A stretch of 17,751 nt of DNA from positions 1 to 17,751 of the forward strand of contig JADLDQ010000392.1 in assembly GCA_020846575.1 (NCBI GenBank), given 5' to 3'. Under the pieces are notes generated by a model. The model saw only the letters and a program-made list of their open reading frames with translations, did not search any database and was not told the origin of the DNA. The DNA comes from Burkholderiales bacterium. GTDB lineage: Bacteria; Pseudomonadota; Gammaproteobacteria; Burkholderiales; SG8-39. The number at the start of each line of letters is the position of its first letter. Position 1 is the stretch's first letter. The translations under genes were made by a program, and so were the position numbers. This document shows positions 1 through 5,327 of this stretch, piece by piece.

Positions 1-1
1 G

Positions 2-450
2 ACGATCCTTGCCCCGGACACTGTGGGCACTGCGGCGACTCAGAGCTTCGACACGCGGAACGTGGGTGTCGCCAAGACCCTCAGCGCGAGCGGCCTGATA
101 GTGAACGACGGTAACGGCGGAGCGAACTACGCGATCACCTACGTCACCGATACCACCGGTGCGATCACGGCCGCGCCGCTCACAGTCACAGCACAGACTG
201 ACACCCGCGGCTACAACGGTACCGCTGCGTCGAGCGTCGCCCCGGTGGTGAGCGGGACGATCCATGCCCCGGATACGGTAGGCGCCACCGCGACCCAGAG
301 CTTCGACACCCGGAACGCGGGCGCCGGCAAGACCCTCAGCGCGAGCGGTCTGGTGGTGAACGACGGCAATGGCGGCAACAACTACGCGATCACCTACGTC
401 ACCGACACCACGGGCGTGATCACGGCTGTACCGCTCACCGTCACTGCCGA
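2..450 (+). repeat. In-frame 255-bp tandem repeat (1.8 copies visible) coding the YDG units
   Basis: The segment beginning 'acgatccttgccccgg' at 2 recurs as 'acgatccatgccccgg' at 257, an exact period of 255 bp (85 codons). Similarity persists to about 450, where the second copy passes into the MBG module. The copies differ by scattered substitutions and have no indels. The array probably continues to the left of the window. Confidence 0.85.
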
Positions 451-844
451 CGGCAAGAGCAGGGCGGTGCTGCAGCCCAACCCGCCCTTTACCGCAACCT
501 ACTCCGGATTCATTTCCGGCGAAGGGGTGAGCGAACTCAGCGGAGCGCTCATCGTAACGACGCCCGCGGGCACTCTGTCGCCGCCGGGGTCGTATCCTCT
601 CGTCCCCTCGGGACAGAGCGCGCTAAACTATGCGCTCACTTACGTGAACGGCACGCTCATCGTCACTCCTGCCTCCGCCGCTGTCGCTCCCCCTGGCGAA
701 CCAGACGGCGGCGCCTATTTGGAAGCACTGGCCTTCACTCAGCAGCGCACGCCCCCGAGAGAGCCTGTCCGGCCCGGCTCCGGCGGGCAGGTCTACGAGG
801 TGGAAAGCACGGGAATTCGCCTCCCGGCAGGCCTCGCCCGGTAG
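2..844 (+). CDS. C-terminal part of a YDG/MBG-repeat exoprotein (TpsA-like, filamentous haemagglutinin class); 5' end outside the window
   Basis: The reading frame is open to the left edge and ends at TAG 842-844, so the N-terminus is missing. The visible 280 residues start with one full 85-residue YDG-type unit (containing SFDTRN, KTLSASGL, NYAITYVTDTTG) and most of a second. An MBG_2-type module follows (TYSGFISGEG, then NYALTYVNGTLIVTP). The last ~60 residues are Pro/Gly-rich and low in complexity. Known of the family: such beta-rich repeats form the passenger of large adhesins secreted by the two-partner pathway. The N-terminal TPS secretion domain would lie upstream and cannot be checked. 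The stop codon directly abuts the start of a TpsB transporter, which is the main argument for a secreted TpsA substrate. The Met at base 23 is internal to a repeat and is not a start. Family confidence is good; the ligand is unknown. Confidence 0.8.
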   Translation, partial: TILAPDTVGTAATQSFDTRNVGVAKTLSASGLIVNDGNGGANYAITYVTDTTGAITAAPLTVTAQTDTRGYNGTAASSVAPVVSGTIHAPDTVGATATQSFDTRNAGAGKTLSASGLVVNDGNGGNNYAITYVTDTTGVITAVPLTVTADGKSRAVLQPNPPFTATYSGFISGEGVSELSGALIVTTPAGTLSPPGSYPLVPSGQSALNYALTYVNGTLIVTPASAAVAPPGEPDGGAYLEALAFTQQRTPPREPVRPGSGGQVYEVESTGIRLPAGLAR

Positions 845-846
845 TG

Positions 847-2556
847 ATGGGTTTCGGCCAGCGACCCGCACATCCATTCCCGACGACGCTGGCTGCCGCA
901 ATCGGCGCCGCAATCTGTGCGGCGCCGGCCCTTGCGCCGGCGCAGGCTGTTCCCGATGCGGGCAGCACGCTGCGCCAGCTGGCGCCGCCCACCCTCAGGC
1001 TGCCGCGCAAGCCGGCGCCCGACGCGCAGATCGAGGCGCCCGCCCGGCCCATTCTTCAACCGGCGCCGCAGATTCGCTTCCGCCCGAAGGCATTCCGCAT
1101 CACGGGAGCCACGGTTTTCCCCGAGGCCGTGCTGCAGTCGATGCTGCAGGATCTCGTCGGCCGCGAGGTGGGAATCGCCGATCTGGGCGAGGCGGTGGGG
1201 CGCATCACCCGGTTTTACTCGGAGCGAGGGTATCCGCTCGCCACGGCCTATCTGCCCGCGCAGGAGATCAAGGATGCCGTGGTGGAGATCGTCATTCTCG
1301 AAGGCAGGTTCGGCGACATCAACCTGCTGAACCGCGCGCGGGTGCGCGACGGCGTGATCGCTTCGTACCTTGCCCCTCTCAGCGGTCGGGTCGTCGAGGA
1401 GGCAACGCTCGAGCGCCAGTTGCTGCTGATCTACGACTTGCCGGGCGTGCTGCCGGGCAAGGCGGTGCTTGCTCCGGGGCAGGCGGTCGGGGAGACTGAC
1501 TTGCGGCTCGAAATCGATCCGTCCCCGGCCGTCACCGGTTCGGTCTATCTGGACAACCACGGCAATTTCTATTCCGGTGCGAACGAGATCTCGGCGCAGT
1601 TCGCTGTTGCGAGCCCGGCGCGCCTGGGCGACCTTCTCTCTGTGCAGTTGACCAAGGGCGCACCGGGACTGGAGTACAGCCATCTGAATTACCAGTTGCC
1701 CGCAGGCGGCGGGGGCTTGCGCGTGGGGGCGCAGTATTCGCACGTGCACTACGAGCTGGGCGAACGATTCGCGGCGCTGGGTCTGAGCGGAGAGGCCGGT
1801 TCGGCCACGGCTTTCTTCCAGTATCCATTGGTGCGCTCGCGCCAGTCGAGCGCTTACGTCGGACTGTCGTACGAGCGCAGGAGCCTGCAGGATCGGATCG
1901 GCGCGGTGAACGCCGTCACGGACAAGGACGCCCGCCTTTTCCAGCTCACGCTGACGGGAGATGTTTTCGACGCCTGGGGCGGCGATTCCGTGAGCGCCTA
2001 CTCGCTGCGCTATGGCCGGGGCAACTTGGCCATCGAATCCCCGTTGGCCAAGGCCATCGACGACGCCACGGCCCGCACCGCGGGGGCTTACCGCAAGCTG
2101 TCGCTTAACTTAGTCAGGCTGCAGGGGCTGCCCGGGCGGTTCTCCGCGTACCTTTCCTTCTATGGCCAGAAGGCAGCGGACAATCTCGATTCCTCGGAGA
2201 AGATGGTCCTGGGCGGTGTCAACGGGGTGCGCGCCTATCCGCAGGGCGAGGCCGCCGGCGACTCCGGCTATGTACTGAGCGGCGAGCTGCGCCATGCCTT
2301 CAGTCTGGAGGGCGTACCAGGCTCGTTCCAGGCGGGCGCCTTCCTGGACACGGGCGAGGTCAGGTTCGCCGAGAAGCCCTTTTCCGCCCAGCCGAACCGC
2401 CGCCGCCTGAGCGGCGCGGGACTGAGCCTGGGCTGGACCAGGGCCAACGATTTCACGCTTCGCGCCGTGCTCGCGCAGCGGCTGGGCGGCGGTCCTGCCT
2501 CGGCCGGACGAGACACCAGGTACCGCGGCTGGCTCCAGGCGATAAAGAACTTCTGA
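847..2556 (+). CDS. TpsB outer-membrane transporter of two-partner secretion (ShlB/FhaC/HecB family)
   Basis: This is the probable pore that exports the preceding YDG/MBG exoprotein. A signal peptide spans about residues 1-33 (hydrophobic Ala-rich stretch ending PAQA). A Pro-rich linker and a POTRA_2/ShlB region follow (about 75-205; GATVFPEAVL, GYPLATAYLP, ILEGRFG). The rest is a beta-barrel rich in alternating aromatic residues, ending in Phe (AIKNF), the usual outer-membrane assembly signal. The barrel motif normally written VRGY reads VRAYP here, so the Arg is kept and Gly is replaced by Ala. At 569 residues it has normal length for the family. A GTG at 844 lies directly before the ATG at 847 and overlaps the upstream stop by one base. 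Either could start translation, and coupling to tpsA is likely. I see no strong Shine-Dalgarno sequence. Confidence 0.9.
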   Translation: MGFGQRPAHPFPTTLAAAIGAAICAAPALAPAQAVPDAGSTLRQLAPPTLRLPRKPAPDAQIEAPARPILQPAPQIRFRPKAFRITGATVFPEAVLQSMLQDLVGREVGIADLGEAVGRITRFYSERGYPLATAYLPAQEIKDAVVEIVILEGRFGDINLLNRARVRDGVIASYLAPLSGRVVEEATLERQLLLIYDLPGVLPGKAVLAPGQAVGETDLRLEIDPSPAVTGSVYLDNHGNFYSGANEISAQFAVASPARLGDLLSVQLTKGAPGLEYSHLNYQLPAGGGGLRVGAQYSHVHYELGERFAALGLSGEAGSATAFFQYPLVRSRQSSAYVGLSYERRSLQDRIGAVNAVTDKDARLFQLTLTGDVFDAWGGDSVSAYSLRYGRGNLAIESPLAKAIDDATARTAGAYRKLSLNLVRLQGLPGRFSAYLSFYGQKAADNLDSSEKMVLGGVNGVRAYPQGEAAGDSGYVLSGELRHAFSLEGVPGSFQAGAFLDTGEVRFAEKPFSAQPNRRRLSGAGLSLGWTRANDFTLRAVLAQRLGGGPASAGRDTRYRGWLQAIKNF

Positions 2557-2581
2557 CCGGCGCCGCGGCTGCGGGCGGCGA

Positions 2582-3130
2582 TCAGAGCTCGCGTGCGGCT
2601 ATCGTCACGAGTCGGCGCAGCGCTGCCGGGCGCTCGACATCGGTCGATGCAGCTTCCCGTACCATCATTTCCAGCGGCCAGGGATAGCTTCCAGGAGCGA
2701 CGCCGGGCGCGAGCACGAAGCGGTAGTCGACGGCGATGACGCGCCTGCCTGCGGCGGCCTTGCGCTGCACCAGCGTTCCACCCCTGGGACCCAGTTCGAC
2801 CGTGGCCCCGATGCCGTCGATCACCACGGACTGGCAGCAAGTGCCGGCGCTGGTGAACTCCACGGCGAATCCGGCGGGGGTGCGGGTGGTGATCGCGAAG
2901 CGCGAACCGCCCGGCACTCTGACCTCGCCATTCTTCACGTCTTCGGCGCTGACGTGGATGGACGGCGCCTGATGTTCCATGACCACGTAGCCGCCGTGAG
3001 GAAGTCCGATCGCCCACACGGCGAGGCGCCCGCCGTCGGCGGAAGAGGCGACCGACCCGAGCGCGCACACCAGCGCCGCCAGCGCGCGCGCGCAGAGCCG
3101 CCGACTGACCCCGATTGCTCGCGTGACCAT
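2582..3130 (-). CDS. Exported small beta-rich protein of unknown function
   Basis: I do not recognise this family. The frame stays open further upstream, but ATG 3130 is preferred. GGAG (complement of 3139-3142) lies 8 nt upstream, and the resulting 182-residue protein starts with a clean signal peptide: basic MVTRAIGVSRR, a hydrophobic Ala/Leu/Val core, cleavage near ASS-ADG at 30/31. The mature part alternates short hydrophobic strands with Gly/Pro turns and has a vicinal Cys pair (C98-C99, in AGTCCQSVV). This suggests a periplasmic or surface beta-sandwich. The gene converges on tpsB, with 25 bp between the stops, so it does not belong to that operon. Coding potential looks real (signal peptide, SD, frame-consistent composition); function is open. 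Confidence 0.65.
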   Translation of the reverse strand: MVTRAIGVSRRLCARALAALVCALGSVASSADGGRLAVWAIGLPHGGYVVMEHQAPSIHVSAEDVKNGEVRVPGGSRFAITTRTPAGFAVEFTSAGTCCQSVVIDGIGATVELGPRGGTLVQRKAAAGRRVIAVDYRFVLAPGVAPGSYPWPLEMMVREAASTDVERPAALRRLVTIAAREL

Positions 3131-3567
3131 GTTCGTATCTCCATTGACCGCCGGCCGCTGTGCGCGCCGCTCGGCGCGGGCCCTTGGAGAATTACGGCAC
3201 GCTCGCTCGCAAATTGAGGTATCCGCCTGCGCACCCGGTACGCCCGACTTGGGGCTGCGCCGAGTGCAGCCGCGAAGGGGTCGTGCGGTTCGCCGAGATC
3301 TATCGACGATACCGGGACCCGGGTGAAGGCGGCCGGTCGCTCGTCCCCGCATTCGAGGCGAGGCGGGCCATCGAGGACAACCCGGGACTGCGTCGTTTCC
3401 CCGGATGCACGGCCGCCGGCGTCACGAGCGGCAGTGCGCAGCTCAGCGCGCACGGGCGCTCACTGGCGCGCCTTCACGCCCGAGCGCCTTCACGCCTGAG
3501 CGCCTTCACGCCTGAGCGCCTTGTCGCTTCGCGACGAGGGCTTCGCGCGCGGGACGGCCCGGCGCGC
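3131..3567. other. Non-coding stretch between the exported protein and the thioesterase
   Basis: These 437 bp lie upstream of the exported-protein gene and downstream of the thioesterase stop. Frames that cross them are GC-driven shadows without SD sequences or recognisable domains. The only notable structures are a small AT-richer patch near 3187-3226, which could hold the minus-strand promoter of the exported-protein gene (I see no convincing -35/-10 pair), and the 16-bp tandem repeat at 3468-3522, listed separately. No terminator-like hairpin with a T run was found. Confidence 0.6.
3468..3522. repeat. 16-bp tandem repeat, about 3.4 copies
   Basis: The unit gcgccttcacgcctga occurs at 3484 and 3500. 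A copy with one change (cccga ending) is at 3468, and a partial copy (gcgcctt) is at 3516. It lies 45 bp downstream of the thioesterase stop, in non-coding DNA. It has no spacers and no dyad symmetry long enough to act as a terminator. Confidence 0.85.
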
Positions 3568-3978
3568 TCAGCCGCGCGGGCCGAGCTTCGCCGCCTTCGC
3601 GGCCACCCGGGAGCGGAGCTTCTCCACCTCGACCACGAAGCGCTCGTGGGTGCCTCGGCTGACTTCCTCGGCGCCGTCGCGGGCGACCACCTCGAAGCTC
3701 ACCTTGCGTCCCTCCACCTTGCTCACGGTGGCGAAGATCTCGACGTCCATGCCAAGGAGGGTGGCCCCGCCGTGGGTGATGTTCACACCGACGCCGACCG
3801 AGTCCTCCCCGGGATCGGCGAACCCGAGCAGGAAGTCGCGGCACTGGTTTTCTATGTCGCGCACCAGCTCCGGCGTGGCGTAGACGCGCAGCGCCTCGCC
3901 CAGGAAATCGACGGTGCGCGGCTTGTCGATGTTGATCCTGCGCGTACAAGTGAGGCCTGGCCTCAGTTCGCTCTTCAT
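3568..3978 (-). CDS. FlK-type hotdog acyl-CoA thioesterase
   Basis: This 136-residue protein matches the hotdog family typified by fluoroacetyl-CoA thioesterase FlK. It contains YATPELVRDIE, a VGVGVNITHGGATLLG block and the late THERFVVEV strand. T35, E43 and H69 have exactly the relative spacing of FlK's catalytic T42/E50/H76, and G62 sits where FlK has its active-site Gly69. The start is ATG 3978, preceded by GGAGG four bases upstream. The frame stays open beyond it through the 21-bp repeats. The gene follows the PaaX-like regulator on the same strand and is next to the padBCD-like operon. It may therefore hydrolyse an aryl-acyl-CoA such as phenylacetyl- or phenylglyoxylyl-CoA, either for product release or as a safety valve. 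Substrate assignment is inference; family is well supported. Confidence 0.82.
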   Translation of the reverse strand: MKSELRPGLTCTRRINIDKPRTVDFLGEALRVYATPELVRDIENQCRDFLLGFADPGEDSVGVGVNITHGGATLLGMDVEIFATVSKVEGRKVSFEVVARDGAEEVSRGTHERFVVEVEKLRSRVAAKAAKLGPRG

Positions 3979-4040
3979 GACACCTCCGGGTCGGACAACG
4001 GGATACGCAAGTGAATGGGAACCGGTTCCGCAGTGTATCG

Positions 4041-4145
4041 CTTTGGACGTCCGCTCAGGCGTTTTGGACTTCCGCTTGGGCGTTTTGGACTTCCGCTTGG
4101 GCGTTTTGGACTCCCGCTTGGGCGTTTTGGACTCCCGCTCAGGCA
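4041..4145. repeat. Five tandem copies of a 21-bp unit upstream of the thioesterase
   Basis: Units begin at 4041, 4062, 4083, 4104 and 4125. Each carries the core ttttggac, then t/c tccgctt/c, then g/aggcg. The three inner copies differ by a single base and the outer copies diverge slightly. The last unit contains the stop codon of the PaaX-like gene (TCA at 4139-4141). The array ends 62 bp upstream of the thioesterase start. The period equals two DNA helical turns and seven codons, and no frame contains a stop. There are no spacers, so it is not a CRISPR. Confidence 0.92.
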
Positions 4146-5098
4146 CCCGCCGTCGCCACAATGGAATCCGGCGCCTCGGTGAGGCCGCCGAAGCGCTCGT
4201 AGAAATAGGGCGCCGCGGCGCGCAGCGGCCCGTCCCTAGCCTCGCCGGCGGCGAGCAGGTGCTTCTGCGCGAAGCGGAACGTGAGGCGGTACAGCTCGGC
4301 GCATAGCTCGCGTGCGATCCCGCCGCTCCAGCCCTGTACCAGCAGCTGTGGCGGCAACTGCGGGTCGTGCAGCAGCACGCGCCGGAAATCGTGCATCAGC
4401 AGGGTCTGAACGAGGAAGCACTGCTCGGGGTCGGGGTCCTGCGCCGCGCGCACGGCGCGCACGACCGGCCGGAAGAACTCGATGAACTCCCGGTAGCGCG
4501 CCGACAGGCGCTCCAGGTTCCAGCAGTCGTGCACCAGCTCCCGCAGCGGGCGGCTGGAGATCTCGCCGATACTCGCGGCGCGCATGGCGACGACCCCCTG
4601 GAGTGTGCCCGTTTCCTTCAGGATGTCCTGCAGGATCGCGGTGTCCGAGGACGGGTGCGCGAACACTCCCGGCGCCACGGCGCCCCAACCGGCCCACAGC
4701 AGTTCCCTGCGCAGGCCCTCGCGCGCGGGATTGCCGAGCGCCGAGGGTATCGCCACCAGCTGCCAGGTGCCGTCCCAGTCGTTGCCGGGCGCGAAGTAGA
4801 TGCGCCGGTAGGCGTGCTCGAATCGCCGCCGCCCGGACGCCGTGAGGCTGTAGTAGCTCCTGCGCCCGATCCGCTCGGAGGCGAGCCACTGCTCCCGCGA
4901 GAGCCGGTACACGCTGGTGCGCACCATGCGCTCGTTGAGTCCCAGCGGCTCGACCAGCCGCGCCAGGCTGCCCAGCCACAGGGTGCCGCCGTGAGGGGCG
5001 ATGAAATCACCGTAGACCGTGATGATGAGCGAGTTGGCGCGAACCGGGCGCCGCCGCAGGAACTCGCTTACCCAGTCGGCGACGAGGCGGCTCTTCAC
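4139..5098 (-). CDS. PaaX-family transcriptional repressor
   Basis: This 319-residue protein has the PaaX order: an N-terminal winged helix (about 20-95; SLIITVYGDFIAPHGG, LNERMVRTSVYRLSRE, GRRSYYSLT), then the PaaX middle domain and C-terminal domain. Known of the family: PaaX represses phenylacetate catabolic genes and is released by phenylacetyl-CoA. That fits the divergent padBCD-like operon, whose predicted substrate is that same effector. I chose GTG 5098 because it gives the usual PaaX length. The frame is open upstream, but that extension lacks PaaX features and would cross the divergent promoter. The start overlaps the stop of a 20-codon upstream ORF. The gene is probably autoregulated through the inverted repeats at 5211-5253. 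Its 3' end runs into the 21-bp repeat array. Confidence 0.87.
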   Translation of the reverse strand: MKSRLVADWVSEFLRRRPVRANSLIITVYGDFIAPHGGTLWLGSLARLVEPLGLNERMVRTSVYRLSREQWLASERIGRRSYYSLTASGRRRFEHAYRRIYFAPGNDWDGTWQLVAIPSALGNPAREGLRRELLWAGWGAVAPGVFAHPSSDTAILQDILKETGTLQGVVAMRAASIGEISSRPLRELVHDCWNLERLSARYREFIEFFRPVVRAVRAAQDPDPEQCFLVQTLLMHDFRRVLLHDPQLPPQLLVQGWSGGIARELCAELYRLTFRFAQKHLLAAGEARDGPLRAAAPYFYERFGGLTEAPDSIVATAGA

Positions 5099-5157
5099 GA
5101 TTTGCCCGCGGGCGTCATGGCGCGTGCTGCCCCGCTTGCGGCTGTGGACGCTTGCAT
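5095..5157 (-). CDS. Possible 20-residue leader peptide overlapping the PaaX-like start
   Basis: ATG 5157 opens a frame of 20 codons (MQASTAASG..., second in-frame ATG at 5118). It ends at TGA 5097-5095, forming a GTGA overlap with the GTG start of the regulator. This could couple translation of a weakly initiated GTG gene. Alternatively it is the remnant of an N-terminus displaced by a frameshift, or chance. No strong SD is visible before 5157; a G-rich patch lies 5' of 5118. Too short for the sequence alone to prove that it is expressed. Confidence 0.25.
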   Translation of the reverse strand: MQASTAASGAARAMTPAGKS

Positions 5158-5210
5158 CGTCGCGATTGTAACGGGAAGCGGACCCTCGCTTGCCGCACCG
5201 AGGCACAGTT

Positions 5211-5239
5211 ATGATACAAATGCTCTTGACTAAGAGCAA
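5211..5239 (-). promoter_or_regulatory. Candidate promoter of the PaaX-like regulator
   Basis: Read on the minus strand, TATCAT (complement of 5211-5216) matches five of six -10 positions. TTGCTC (complement of 5234-5239) is a weak -35 at 17-bp spacing. It overlaps the opposite promoter face to face, the usual design of an autoregulated divergent pair. Confidence 0.4.
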
Positions 5240-5253
5240 CAAAAGTGTATCGT
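5226..5253 (+). promoter_or_regulatory. Candidate sigma-70 promoter of the padBCD-like operon
   Basis: TTGACT (5226-5231) matches the -35 consensus at five of six positions. A 16-bp spacer leads to TATCGT (5248-5253), which matches the -10 at four of six. The -35 lies inside the 18-bp palindrome and the -10 in the right arm of the outer repeat, so a bound repressor would block polymerase. Predicted start of transcription is near 5260, giving a leader of about 68 nt. Confidence 0.5.
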
Positions 5254-5263
5254 AAAGCACCTT

Positions 5264-5304
5264 CGCCGCCGCACGGCGGCGGCCTCCGGACATCCGCCCG
5301 GAGG
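5264..5304 (+). other. Two tandem GC hairpins in the leader of the padBCD-like operon
   Basis: CGCCGCCG (5264-5271) pairs with CGGCGGCG (5274-5281). CCTCCGG (5283-5289) then pairs with CCGGAGG (5298-5304) across an 8-nt loop. They occupy most of the predicted leader and stop 23 nt before the ATG, just ahead of the purine-rich SD (GAGGGGGAG). No T run follows, so they are not intrinsic terminators. They may stabilise the mRNA or gate its translation. Confidence 0.5.
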
Positions 5305-5327
5305 GGGACGGTACCGAGGGGGAGTAC

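Larger units (their letters stand above)
5211..5253. promoter_or_regulatory. Nested inverted repeats, candidate operator of the divergent paaX-like/padB-like promoters
   Basis: The outer repeat is ATGATACA (5211-5218) and TGTATCGT (5246-5253), 7 of 8 bp complementary across a 27-nt spacer. Nested inside is a perfect 7-bp palindrome, TGCTCTTGACTAAGAGCA, at 5221-5238. The site covers the probable promoter elements on both strands. It lies about 113 bp from the regulator start and 75 bp from the operon start, and is the only AT-rich island nearby. PaaX operators are known to be widely spaced imperfect palindromes, so the outer repeat is the better candidate for the dimer site. That link is inference. 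Confidence 0.6.

Noticed and set aside
2557..2581. Bidirectional terminator between tpsB and the exported-protein gene
   Set aside because: The 25 bp are GC-rich, but I see no convincing stem of useful length and no T run on either side.
3160..4014. Plus-strand frame (284 codons) across the non-coding stretch and the thioesterase
   Set aside because: No SD, no domain, and it is antisense to a thioesterase with all catalytic residues in place.
4041..4145. Short CRISPR array
   Set aside because: The units are directly contiguous with no spacers and no cas genes are nearby; it is a plain tandem repeat.
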